From Billgrantia azerbaijanica (GTDB lineage Bacteria > Pseudomonadota > Gammaproteobacteria > Pseudomonadales > Halomonadaceae), in the NCBI GenBank assembly GCA_004551485.1, contig SBLD01000008.1, positions 93,892-157,891 of the forward strand: a stretch of DNA of 64,000 nt, written 5' to 3'. Shown piece by piece: positions 38,516-47,206 of this stretch. Positions within the stretch are counted from its first letter, which is position 1; every line of letters starts with the position of its first letter. Below the pieces are notes generated by a model. It was not told where the DNA came from. It saw nothing but the letters and a program-made list of their open reading frames with translations, and ran no database searches. The position numbers and the translations under genes are program-made.

Positions 38516-39547
38516 TCAATAGAGCGGATCGGGCGGCGGCGCCAGGCTGGAGTGGAAATCCTCGATGGCGCTCTCCGCCTCCTCGATGGCGTCGAAGCGG
38601 GCGATATGGAAGAGCGCCTCGCCCTCGTTGGCAAGCGGCAGGCGGCTCATGCCGATCACGATGCCGTCGGCGATCGCCGTGACGGAAGCCTCGGCGTTGC
38701 CGAACGGATCGGCCACCTTGCCCAGCACGTCGCCCTTGGCGACCCGCGCGCCGAGGCGCACGCGCGGGCGCAGGATGCCGTCGATGGGCGCCCGCGCCCA
38801 GCTCGAGCCGTTGGCGATCTCCGCCGCCGGCGGCTGGCGACGGCGGTGCTCGCCGGTGAGCATGCGCAGGCGACGCATCACCCGCAGCACCCCGCGCACG
38901 CCCGGTGTGATCGCCCACTCGTCGAAGCGCAGCGCCTCGCCGGCCTCGTAGGTGAGCACCGGGATGCCTCGATTCTGCGCGTAGTGGCGAAGGCTGCCCT
39001 CGCGCAGCTCGGCGTTGAGGATCACCGGCGCGCCGAAGGCGTTGGCCATGCGCTCGGTCTCGCCGCCGGGGGTGAGCTGGGCACGGATCTGCGGCAGGTT
39101 GGTGCGGTGGATCGCCCCGGTGTGCAGATCGATGATGTGGGTGGCGTGATCGACGATCGCCTCGCGGAACAGCGCCGCCACGCGGCCGCCCAGCGAGCCC
39201 GACTCGCTGCCGGGGAAGCAGCGGTTGAGGTCGCGCCGGTCCGGCAGGTAGCGGCTGTGCTGCACGAAGCCGAAGACGTTGACGATGGGGGCGGCAACCA
39301 GGGTGCCGCGCAGCCCCTGCAGCTGCTTCGAGCGCATCAAGCGGCGCACGATCTCCACGCTGTTGATCTCGTCGCCGTGGATGCCGCCGCACACCAGCAG
39401 CACCGGCCCGGCCTGCCGCCCATGGACCACCTCGACGGGAATGTACAGCGGCGCATGGGTGTAGAGACGCGCCACGGGGACGTCGATCTGGGTACGCCCG
39501 CCCGGTGCCACCCGGACACCGGCAAGCTCGAAGGGGGCACGTGCCAT
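38516..39547 (-). CDS. Succinylglutamate desuccinylase/aspartoacylase-family zinc hydrolase
   Basis: 343-aa M14-type metalloamidase. Zinc ligands in CGGIHGDEINSVEI (His and Glu) and IIDLHTG (His), with catalytic Glu near LTYEAGE. The C-terminal beta-rich domain resembles a lipoyl-like fold (GILRPRVRLGARVAKGDVLG). The family deacylates N-acyl amino acids; the substrate here is unknown. ATG at 39547 with GGAAG; the frame is open 33 codons upstream, across the operator region. Confidence 0.85.
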   Translation of the reverse strand: MARAPFELAGVRVAPGGRTQIDVPVARLYTHAPLYIPVEVVHGRQAGPVLLVCGGIHGDEINSVEIVRRLMRSKQLQGLRGTLVAAPIVNVFGFVQHSRYLPDRRDLNRCFPGSESGSLGGRVAALFREAIVDHATHIIDLHTGAIHRTNLPQIRAQLTPGGETERMANAFGAPVILNAELREGSLRHYAQNRGIPVLTYEAGEALRFDEWAITPGVRGVLRVMRRLRMLTGEHRRRQPPAAEIANGSSWARAPIDGILRPRVRLGARVAKGDVLGKVADPFGNAEASVTAIADGIVIGMSRLPLANEGEALFHIARFDAIEEAESAIEDFHSSLAPPPDPLY

Positions 39548-39632
39548 GAGGGGCTTCCTGTTAGCGAACAGCGTTCCTTGTCCTTTATACCGCGCCCGCC
39601 GGAAAATGACGAGCCATCGGCCGGGCCGACGC

Positions 39633-39658
39633 GGCAATGCATACAACGATGAATGTAA
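39633..39658. promoter_or_regulatory. AcrR-type operator site 1 (upstream of tetR)
   Basis: Minus strand TTACATTCAT, CGTTGT, ATGCATTGCC. The first half is identical to the site before the efflux adaptor gene; the second half is degenerate. About 60 bases before the regulator start, consistent with autoregulation. Confidence 0.6.
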
Positions 39659-39717
39659 AAGCGCGTCCGCTCGGGTAGAATGCCCCCGAATCCGCAGGAT
39701 GAGGAGCGTGCCACACC

Positions 39718-40338
39718 ATGGCCCGACGCACCAAGGCAGAGGCGGCCGCCACCCGCGAGGCCCTGCTCGACGCCGCCGAGGCGGTCTTCTTCGAGAAGGG
39801 CGTGGCCCGCGCCTCCCTGGAACAGATCGCCCGCCAGGCGGGCATGACCCGCGGCGCCGTCTACTGGCACTTCCGCAACAAGGCCGACCTGTTCCGCGCC
39901 CTGCTCGCGCGCGTGCGCCTGCCCTTCCAGGAGCTGGTCGACGAGATCGACGCGCCCGGCCTCGATGCCATGCCCCTGGAGGCGGTGCGCCTGGCCTGCC
40001 AGCGCGGCTTCGCCCGCCTCGAGCGGCCCGAGTATCGCCGCGTCTATGCCATCCTGATCCACCGCTGCGAGTTCTTCAGCGACATCGACCCCATTACCAT
40101 GCAGAACGAGATGGCCGAGGAGTCCCTCGGTGCGCTGGTCGACTACTTCACCGACGCCGCCGCGCGCGGCCAGCTGCGCGATGACGTGGCGCCGGACATG
40201 GCGGCCGGGCTGCTGCAGTCCTGTCTGGGCGGGCTCTTCCACGACTGGCTGCGCAGCCCCGAGGCCTTCTCGATCGAGGCACGCGGCATGCCCATGGTGG
40301 AGACGCTGCTGAAGCTGGTGGCGCGCGACTCAGGCTGA
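39718..40338 (+). CDS. TetR/AcrR-family repressor of the RND efflux system
   Basis: 206 aa. N-terminal TetR helix-turn-helix (about 10-57): TREALLDAAEAVFFEKGVAR and ITRGAVYWHF-like TRGAVYWHFRNKADLF, closest in style to AcrR/TtgR. The C-terminal ligand domain has IHRCEFFSDIDP, also AcrR-like. Its gene, the adaptor operon and the tolC-like gene all carry TTACATnCAT sites, so it probably represses all three until a drug or solvent binds. Confidence 0.88.
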   Translation: MARRTKAEAAATREALLDAAEAVFFEKGVARASLEQIARQAGMTRGAVYWHFRNKADLFRALLARVRLPFQELVDEIDAPGLDAMPLEAVRLACQRGFARLERPEYRRVYAILIHRCEFFSDIDPITMQNEMAEESLGALVDYFTDAAARGQLRDDVAPDMAAGLLQSCLGGLFHDWLRSPEAFSIEARGMPMVETLLKLVARDSG

Positions 40339-41028
40339 GGTGGCCGGCCCGCCGTTGCGCGAGCCGCCGGCGTCGCCCTGGCGCTTCAGGTGCAGCCGGC
40401 TGAGCCGGGTGCGCGCCTCCAGGAAGTCGCCCTCCGCCACGCTGCGGTAGCTCTCCTCCCCGGCCAGGTACTTGACCAGCACCCGCCGTTCGCCGGCGTG
40501 GGGCATCGCCCCCGGCTTGCCGTGCAGGCGCACCCGCCACTCGGGGTCGTCGACGAGCACGGCCGTGGTCCAGCCGTGGGCGTCCGGCTCGGCCTGCACC
40601 GCGACGCGCTCGCCCAGCAGGCAGCGCCGGTGCGCCGTGGTGTGGCGATGGAACCAGCGGTGCAGGGCGTGGCAGAGCGCCGCCGCCGGCGGCGAGGCGG
40701 CGGCGAGGGCCGCCCACAGCACGGCTATCCCCGCCGGGATGCGGAACAGCCCCAGGTCGAACCAGCGCAGCACCAGGAGCTCCGCCGCCAGGGTGATGGC
40801 GCCGGCCAGCGCCAGCAGCACGGAGAGGGCCACGCTCGCCGGCACCCCCGCAAAGCCGAGCGCCACCAGGGTGCTGGCCAGATGGTCGCCCTTCAGGCTG
40901 TCGTGCTCGAAGAGTTCCAGCGGCGCCAGGCGCAGCGCCACCAGCAGCCAGTAGAGTGCGACCAGCGCCAGCAGCGCGCTGAACACCACCGTGGGAAAGC
41001 CCAGGGCAATCTGGCGAGCGGTTTCCAT
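40330..41028 (-). CDS. YqiJ-like membrane protein with C-terminal OB-type domain
   Basis: 232 aa. Three to four hydrophobic segments in the first 130 residues (FSALLALVALYWLLVALRL; ALSVLLALAGAITLAAELL; IAVLWAALAAASPPAAALC), then a soluble beta-rich domain (RCLLGERVAVQAEPD onward) resembling the OB-fold of YqiJ/NfeD proteins. Those usually accompany a flotillin gene; none is adjacent. It overlaps the 3' end of the TetR gene by 9 bases on the opposite strand. Confidence 0.6.
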   Translation of the reverse strand: METARQIALGFPTVVFSALLALVALYWLLVALRLAPLELFEHDSLKGDHLASTLVALGFAGVPASVALSVLLALAGAITLAAELLVLRWFDLGLFRIPAGIAVLWAALAAASPPAAALCHALHRWFHRHTTAHRRCLLGERVAVQAEPDAHGWTTAVLVDDPEWRVRLHGKPGAMPHAGERRVLVKYLAGEESYRSVAEGDFLEARTRLSRLHLKRQGDAGGSRNGGPATSA

Positions 41029-41159
41029 ATCGACCTCCGGGGCAATGGTCGGCCAGGGCCGCCTTGCCCTCAGCGTAGCGCATCACCACCCGACCGCCCC
41101 GACGCGGCCCGGGAAACGCCCCGGGCCCCTCTCCCGGGGCCCGGGGCGTCACCTGGCGA

Positions 41160-44100
41160 TCACGCCGAATCGCCCCCGGCAGCGACGCGCCGCGCGTCGC
41201 CGCGTCCGCCCAGCTGGCGCCGCAGCCAGGCCGCGACAGCCGCGATCATGGCGTAGAAGCTCGGCACGAAGAGGCTGCCCAGCACCGCCACCGAGGCCAT
41301 GCCCAACGCCACCGTGGTGCCGATGTGGTGGCTGCTCACGTCGCTGGCGCCGCTGGCCAGCGCCAGCGGCAGGGTGCCGAAGATGAACGCCAGCGAGGTC
41401 ATGACGATGGGCCGGAAACGCAGCCGGGCCGCGGTGATGGCCGCCTCGCGGATCGACTGGCCCTGCTCCTTGCGCTGCAGCTCGGCGAACTCGACGATCA
41501 GGATCGCGTTCTTGGCCGCCAGGCCCACCACCACCAGCATGCCGATCTCCACGTAGACGCTGGTGTCGAGCCCCCGCAGCACGATACCGCCGATGCCCCC
41601 CAGGAAGGCGAAGGGGGTGGCCGTCAGCACCGCCAGCGGCAGCGACCAGCTCTCGTACTGGGCGGCCAGGATCAGGAACACCATCAGCAGGCCGAAGACG
41701 ATGGCCAGCGTCGCCGTATTGCCCAGCTGGCTCTCCTGGTAGGCGGTGCCGGTCCAACCCATGCCCCAGCCGCTGCCCAGGGTGTCCTCGACGATCGCCT
41801 CCATGGCGGCGATGGCCTGGCCGGAGCTATAGCCCGGCGCCGCGCCGCCCTGGAACTGGGCGCCCAGGTAGACACCGAAGCGCGACACCACCGCCGGCTT
41901 GGCCTGGCGCTCGAGCGTGACGAACTCCGTGAGGGGGATCCGCTCGCCGTTGCCGCCGCGCACGTAGACGCTGCCGATGTCGTCGGGCGTGCGCCGGAAC
42001 TCGTCCTCGTTCTGCAGGTAGACCTGGAAGTTGCGGTTCTGGTAGTTGAAGTAGTTGACGAAGCCGTTGCCGAAGGTGTTCGACAGGGTGGCGTTGAGGT
42101 CCTCCAGCGCCACGCCGTAGCTCAGCGCCTTCTGCTGGTCGATCTCCGCCCGGTAGCCCGGCACGTTGACGTTGAAGGTGGTGAACACCCGCTGCAGTGC
42201 CGGATGCTGGTTGGCCGCCTGCATCACCTGCATCGAGGCCTGGAAGAGCTCCTGGGGCGAGGCGCCCTCGAAGGACTGCAGGTAGCCGGTGAAGCCGCCG
42301 GTGGTGGAGAGGCCCATGATCGGCGGCATGTTGAAGGCCATCGCCGAGCCGCCCTCGGTCTGCGCCCCCAGCTGCATGATCCGCCCCACCAGTTGGTCGG
42401 CGGTCAGCTCGCGTTCGTCCCAGGGATCCATGTTGATGAACATCACCCCGCGCGCGGTGTTCACGGAGCTGGTGAGGATGTCGTAGCCGGCCACCGCCGA
42501 GGAGTAACGCACCCCGGGAATCGCCTCGATCTGTTCGCTGAGGCGGGCCATGTAGCGCTCGGTGCGGTCCAGCGAGGCGGAGTCGGGCAACTGCACGCTG
42601 GCCAGCACGATCCCCTGGTCGGTCTCCGGCACCAGGCTCGCGGGGGCGATCTGGTAGAGCCACCAGGAGCCGCCGATCACCAGGCCGGTGAGCAGCAGCG
42701 CCAGGCCCCAGAAGCGCACCAGCAACTTGACCACCCACAGGTAGACGGCCGTGATGCCGGCGAACAGGCGGTCGAACAGGCGCAGCGGCGTATGCACGGC
42801 GCGCATCAGCGTCGACTGGCCGAGGGCCGGCTTGTGCTTGATGAAGAGCGCCGACAGCGCCGGGGTGAAGGTCAGCGCCATCAGCGCCGAGAAGCCCACC
42901 GAGACGGCCACGGTCAGCGCGAACTGCTGGTAGATCTGCCCGGTGAAGCCGCCCAGGAAGGCCACCGGCACGAACACCGCGGCCATGATCAGCGAGGTGG
43001 CGATGACCGGCCCCCCCACCTCCTTCATGGCGCGGATGGTGGCCTGGGCGACGGTGATCTCCTCGTCCTCGCTGAGCACCCGCTCGACGTTCTCCACCAC
43101 CAGGATGGCGTCGTCGACCACGATGCCGATGGAGAGCACCAGGGCGAAGAGCGTCAGCAGGTTGATCGAGAAGCCGAACGCGTAGAAGCCGGCGAAGGTG
43201 GCCAGCACCGAGACCGGCACCACCGACATGGCGATCACCGTGAAGCGCCAGTTCTGCAGGAAGATGAACAGGATGACGCCGACGATCAGGAACGCCTCGA
43301 TGAACACCTCGGTCACGGTGTCGACGGAGGCGTCGATGAACTGCGTGGTGTCGTAGGGCACCACGTACTCCAGCCCCGGCGGGAAGCGTCCCGACAGCTC
43401 CACCATCGTCTCGCGCACCGCCGCGGCGGTCTCCAGGGCGTTGGCGCCGGGCTGCTGGTTGATGATGATCGGCGTCATGGTGGCGCCATTCAGCTTGGCG
43501 TCGACGCCATAGAAGGAGGCGCCCAGCTCGATCCGCGCCACGTCCTTCAGGCGCAGGGCGGAGCCGTCGGGGTTGGTGCGCAGGAAGATCTCGCGGAAGG
43601 CGTCGACGCTGCTGAGTCGCCCGCCGGCCGTGATGGTGTAGGTGAAGGCGCGCGGATCGCCCTGCGGCGTGGCCGCCAGGCTGCCCGCCGGCACCTCGGT
43701 GTTCTGGGCGCGAATGGCCCCCGCCACCTCGGTGGGGGTCAGGTCGTACTGCGCCAGCTTGTCGGGGTCCATCCACACGCGCATGGCGAACTCGCCGCCC
43801 CCCAGCACCTCGGCCTCGCCGACGCCGGGCACCTGGCGCAGCTCGTCGAGGACGTTGAGGGTGGCGTAGTTCTGCATGTAGGTGCGGCCGTAGTCCCCTT
43901 CCGGCGAGATCAGCGCCACCAGCATCAGGATCGAACTCGAGCGCAGCTCCACGGTCACGCCCTGGGCCTGCACCGCCTCGGGCAGCTGCGACAGTGCACC
44001 CTGCACCCGGTTGTTGACGTTGATGGTGTTGATGTCGCCGTCGGTGCCGATGCCGAAGGCCACCTCGAGGCTCATGGAGCCGTTGTCGGCGCTGGTCGAG

Positions 44101-44342
44101 GTCATGTAGAGCATGTCCTCGACGCCGTTGATCGCCTCGGCCAGCGGCGCGGCCACCGTCTGGGCCACGGTCTCGGCGTCGGCGCCGGGGAACCGCGCTT
44201 CCACCGAAACGGTGGGCGGCACCACGCTGGGGTACTGCTCGATGGGCAGCACCCGCATGCTCACCACCCCCATCACCGTGAGGATGATCGCCAGCACCGT
44301 GGCGAAGATCGGCCGCTTGATGAAGAAGTTGGAGAAGCTCAT
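41160..44342 (-). CDS. RND multidrug efflux pump, AcrB/MexB type
   Basis: Inner-membrane HAE1-family proton antiporter, 1060 aa. Starts SFSNFFIKRPIFATVLAIIL; the proton-relay Asp pair is in GIVVDDAILVVENVERVL (TM4); two large periplasmic loops and twelve TM helices fit the family. It exports drugs or solvents through the adaptor and TolC-like channel encoded just upstream. The start overlaps the adaptor stop as ATGA. Confidence 0.95.
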   Translation of the reverse strand: MSFSNFFIKRPIFATVLAIILTVMGVVSMRVLPIEQYPSVVPPTVSVEARFPGADAETVAQTVAAPLAEAINGVEDMLYMTSTSADNGSMSLEVAFGIGTDGDINTINVNNRVQGALSQLPEAVQAQGVTVELRSSSILMLVALISPEGDYGRTYMQNYATLNVLDELRQVPGVGEAEVLGGGEFAMRVWMDPDKLAQYDLTPTEVAGAIRAQNTEVPAGSLAATPQGDPRAFTYTITAGGRLSSVDAFREIFLRTNPDGSALRLKDVARIELGASFYGVDAKLNGATMTPIIINQQPGANALETAAAVRETMVELSGRFPPGLEYVVPYDTTQFIDASVDTVTEVFIEAFLIVGVILFIFLQNWRFTVIAMSVVPVSVLATFAGFYAFGFSINLLTLFALVLSIGIVVDDAILVVENVERVLSEDEEITVAQATIRAMKEVGGPVIATSLIMAAVFVPVAFLGGFTGQIYQQFALTVAVSVGFSALMALTFTPALSALFIKHKPALGQSTLMRAVHTPLRLFDRLFAGITAVYLWVVKLLVRFWGLALLLTGLVIGGSWWLYQIAPASLVPETDQGIVLASVQLPDSASLDRTERYMARLSEQIEAIPGVRYSSAVAGYDILTSSVNTARGVMFINMDPWDERELTADQLVGRIMQLGAQTEGGSAMAFNMPPIMGLSTTGGFTGYLQSFEGASPQELFQASMQVMQAANQHPALQRVFTTFNVNVPGYRAEIDQQKALSYGVALEDLNATLSNTFGNGFVNYFNYQNRNFQVYLQNEDEFRRTPDDIGSVYVRGGNGERIPLTEFVTLERQAKPAVVSRFGVYLGAQFQGGAAPGYSSGQAIAAMEAIVEDTLGSGWGMGWTGTAYQESQLGNTATLAIVFGLLMVFLILAAQYESWSLPLAVLTATPFAFLGGIGGIVLRGLDTSVYVEIGMLVVVGLAAKNAILIVEFAELQRKEQGQSIREAAITAARLRFRPIVMTSLAFIFGTLPLALASGASDVSSHHIGTTVALGMASVAVLGSLFVPSFYAMIAAVAAWLRRQLGGRGDARRVAAGGDSA

Positions 44343-45502
44343 TCGACGACCTCGCCGGCGTCACCGCCAAAGGGCTGCGGCTCGATGGGCGTGCCCGGCT
44401 CGATGCCGGCAGGGTCACCGACCACCACCCGCTCGCCGGGCTCGAGGCCACCACGGATGATCTGCCACTGGCCGGCCACCTCGCCGAGCTCCACGGTCCG
44501 CGCGCGCGCCACGTTCTCGTCGTCGAGCACGAAGACCTGCGGCCCCATCAGCCCCTGGGTCACGGCGATCTCCGGCACCGCCAGCACGTCGAAGCGCGTG
44601 AGCCCTTCCAGGCTCACGCGCACGAACTGGCCGGGCAGCACCGCCGCGTCGGGATTGGCAAAGGTCGCACTGGCCTGGACGGTACTGGTCGCCTCGTCGA
44701 CCCGCGAGCCGAGAAAATCGAGCCGCCCCGCCAGCGACTCGGCCGACACTCCGTTCTCGCCGGGCAGTCGCAGGGTCGCGCGGATCTCGCCGATGGCTTG
44801 ATCCCCGAGCTGGCGACGCAACTCGAAGGCATCGCGCTGGGGCAGCTGGAAGCGCACTTCCAGCGGGTCCAGCGGGGTGATGGTGGCCAGTTCGGTGCCG
44901 GAGCCAACCAGGTTGCCGACATTGACCTCGGAGAGGCCGATCCGCCCCGACACCGGCGCGGTCACCTCGGCATAGCCCAGGTCGATGCGCGCGCTGGCCA
45001 GGGCGGCCTCGGCCTGGGCGACGGCGGCCCGGGCGATGCCCAGCTCGGCACGCGCCTGATCGACCTGCTGCTGACTGACCGAGTTCTGGCTGAGCAGGCG
45101 CTCGAAGCGCTCGGCATCGCGCTCGGCGCGGGCCAACTCGGCCCGCGCGCTCTGCAGGTCGGCCTCGCGCTGGTTGACGGTGGCCTGGTAGAGGTCCGGT
45201 TCGATGGTGTAGAGCTTCTGCCCCGCCTCTACCCGCTGACCCGGCTCGAAGTGACGCGCCTCGAGGAAACCGGTGACCCGTGCCACCAGGGTGACCTCGT
45301 CGTCGCTACGCAGCAACGACGGGTAGGACCTCTCGAGCGGAATGTCCTGGCGAGCCATCTCGGCGACTGCCACGGGATGGGGCGGGCGCTGCTGCGCTGC
45401 CGCCGCCTGGGCGGGCGGCTCCTCCTCGCCACAGGCGGACAGCAACAGGCCGGCGGCCAGGCCCAGCAGGGTGACCCGGCCGTGTCGAAACAGGGTTTTC
45501 AT
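44339..45502 (-). CDS. RND efflux periplasmic adaptor, AcrA/MexA type
   Basis: Membrane-fusion lipoprotein, 387 aa. Signal with lipobox LLSAC near residue 23; lipoyl/hairpin region RSYPSLLRSDDEVTLVARVT, a coiled-coil hairpin rich in Ala/Glu, then YAEVTAPVSGRIGLSEVNVG. The ATG at 45502 is preferred to an in-frame TTG three codons upstream. It bridges the pump and the outer-membrane channel. An AcrR-type operator lies 44-69 bases upstream. Confidence 0.94.
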   Translation of the reverse strand: MKTLFRHGRVTLLGLAAGLLLSACGEEEPPAQAAAAQQRPPHPVAVAEMARQDIPLERSYPSLLRSDDEVTLVARVTGFLEARHFEPGQRVEAGQKLYTIEPDLYQATVNQREADLQSARAELARAERDAERFERLLSQNSVSQQQVDQARAELGIARAAVAQAEAALASARIDLGYAEVTAPVSGRIGLSEVNVGNLVGSGTELATITPLDPLEVRFQLPQRDAFELRRQLGDQAIGEIRATLRLPGENGVSAESLAGRLDFLGSRVDEATSTVQASATFANPDAAVLPGQFVRVSLEGLTRFDVLAVPEIAVTQGLMGPQVFVLDDENVARARTVELGEVAGQWQIIRGGLEPGERVVVGDPAGIEPGTPIEPQPFGGDAGEVVE

Positions 45503-45545
45503 GAGCGTCAATCGTTCCCGTTGGGTGCGTCAGGGTGAACGCAGC

Positions 45546-45571
45546 TTACATTCATTCCTGTATGGATGTAA
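45546..45571. promoter_or_regulatory. AcrR-type operator site 2 (adaptor gene)
   Basis: TTACATTCAT, TCCTGT, ATGGATGTAA: a near-perfect 26-bp dyad (arms TTACATnCAT/ATGnATGTAA) in the 90-base gap between the tolC-like stop and the adaptor start. It resembles known AcrR operators. Confidence 0.75.
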
Positions 45572-45592
45572 ATGTTAGGCGGCTAACAAGCC

Positions 45593-47047
45593 TCATTGGG
45601 GCGTTGCCGGAGGCTCACCGATCTCCATCACCTCGTCATAGCGGCCGCCCTCCTCGGGCAGGGTGAAGGAGACGCTCTCGCCATCCAGCCAGGCGTTGAC
45701 CTCCTCGATGGCCGAGGCGTCGAGGGTGCCCGCCTGCTGGCGCAGGGTGAGCAGGTTGATCACGTAGTCGTAGCGCGCACTGGCGTGGTCGGCGACGGCG
45801 TCGTAGAGGTTCTGCTCAGCGTTGAGCACGTCGACGATGTTGCGCGTGCCCACCTCGTAGCCGGCCCGGGTGGCATCCAGGGCGCTCTGGTTGGAGACGA
45901 CCGCCTGGGCGCGTGCCTCCACGGTGGAGACGTCGTTGCTGACTTGGGTGTAGAAGGAGCGCACCTGCTGGACGGTGTCGCGGCGCTGGTCTTCGAAGTC
46001 GTACTGGCTCGACTCCAGCAGATAGGTGTTCTGGCGGATGCTGGCGCTGGTACGTCCCCCGGTGTAGAGGGGCACGCTGAGGCGTACCCCCACCTGGCTA
46101 TTGGAGCTGTGCCCCGTGAGCACCTCGCTGTCGCTGTCGGCGTACTGGTAATTGGCAAAGGCATCGAGGGTGGGCAGGCGCCCGGCGCGGGCGATGTCGA
46201 CACCGCTGCGCGACACCTCGACGCCGGCCTGGCTGGCCAGCACCAGGGGATTGTTCTCCATGGCCAGCGCCACCCACTGGTCACGCTCGGCGGGACTCGG
46301 CAGTTCAATGGGCATCGCCTCGCCCGGCGCCTCGATGCTCGCGTAGCGCTCCCCGGTAAGACGCTCCAGCGCCTCGAAGCTGACTTGCAGGCTGCTCTCC
46401 GCGGTGATGCGCTCCGCGCGGGCCTGGTCGAACGCCGCCTTGGCCTCCTCCACCTCGGTGATGGCGATGAGCCCCACCTCGAACTGCTCGCGCGCCTGCT
46501 CGAGCTGGCGGCCGATGGCCCGCTCCTGGGCACGTCGTGCCTCGAGGATCTCGTAGGCGCGCAGGATCTCGAAGTAGGCGGAGGCGACATCGATCAGCAC
46601 CTGCTGTTCGGTGGCGGCCAACCGGTAGGTCTGCTGGTCGATCTCGCGCTCGGCGCGCTCCACCTCGCGGCTATTGCGGGCGTCATAGAGCGCCTGAGTC
46701 GCCTCGAGGCCCAGGCTGGCACTGTTGAAGGCGTTATCCACCGCCTGTTGCGAGAAGCCACCGCCAGAGAACTGGGTATCGGCCTGCTGGGACTCGTACT
46801 GGCGATCGTGCGTCACGCTGCCCGAGGCACTGAGCTGGGGCAACAGGTCGGCGCGCTCCACGTCGCGGCCGGCCGCGACGCCCCCCGACTGGGCACGGGC
46901 GGAGGCCAGTTCGGCGTTGTTCTCCAGCGCATCCCGGGCAATGGTCAGCAGGTCGGCCGCCTGGGCGGGGGCGGCCAGGGCCGAGACCAGCAGTGCCGGC
47001 AACAGGGCGCGGTGGACAGGGCGGGCGGTGCGGCGCGGGCGCATCAT
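45593..47047 (-). CDS. TolC-family outer-membrane efflux channel
   Basis: 484 aa. Signal peptide ending APAQA before ADLLTIARDALENNAELA, the conserved TolC start. Two repeated halves of outer-membrane-factor helices and strands; LSVPLYTGGRTSASIRQN is the typical strand-turn motif, and GYEVGTRNIVDVLNAEQNLY the second-repeat equivalent. It supplies the exit duct for the pump encoded downstream on the same strand. Confidence 0.94.
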   Translation of the reverse strand: MMRPRRTARPVHRALLPALLVSALAAPAQAADLLTIARDALENNAELASARAQSGGVAAGRDVERADLLPQLSASGSVTHDRQYESQQADTQFSGGGFSQQAVDNAFNSASLGLEATQALYDARNSREVERAEREIDQQTYRLAATEQQVLIDVASAYFEILRAYEILEARRAQERAIGRQLEQAREQFEVGLIAITEVEEAKAAFDQARAERITAESSLQVSFEALERLTGERYASIEAPGEAMPIELPSPAERDQWVALAMENNPLVLASQAGVEVSRSGVDIARAGRLPTLDAFANYQYADSDSEVLTGHSSNSQVGVRLSVPLYTGGRTSASIRQNTYLLESSQYDFEDQRRDTVQQVRSFYTQVSNDVSTVEARAQAVVSNQSALDATRAGYEVGTRNIVDVLNAEQNLYDAVADHASARYDYVINLLTLRQQAGTLDASAIEEVNAWLDGESVSFTLPEEGGRYDEVMEIGEPPATPQ

Positions 47048-47078
47048 CAGCTCTACCTCAATCAGTGACTACGTGAGT

Positions 47079-47104
47079 TTACATACATTGTCGCATGTTC
47101 CGGT
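47079..47104. promoter_or_regulatory. AcrR-type operator site 3 (tolC-like gene)
   Basis: TTACATACAT, TGTCGC, ATGTTCCGGT, 32-57 bases before the tolC-like start. The first arm fits TTACATnCAT; the second arm is weak. Confidence 0.5.
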
Positions 47105-47167
47105 GACGAATCTACCCTGGCGGGCGACAAGAAATGTGGAACAGCAACGCACGCTGCCCCTGCATCG

Positions 47168-47190
47168 GCTATGCTGCCATGCAGCATAGC
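47168..47190. promoter_or_regulatory. 23-bp palindrome before the alpha/beta hydrolase gene
   Basis: Perfect 10-bp arms GCTATGCTGC/GCAGCATAGC around CAT, ending 3 bases before the GAGGAG RBS. An operator, or a stem that controls access to the RBS. Confidence 0.55.
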
Positions 47191-47206
47191 CGCCGAGGAG
47201 AATTCC

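Noticed and set aside
38516-39547. Ectoine-degradation deacetylase DoeB
   Set aside because: Same broad metalloamidase family, but the N-terminal region does not match DoeB and no doeA-like hydrolase is nearby.
41325-44801. Plus-strand frame of 1158 codons opposite the RND genes
   Set aside because: Low-complexity His/Arg/Gln-rich translation typical of GC-rich antisense frames; the RND pump and adaptor on the other strand are unambiguous.
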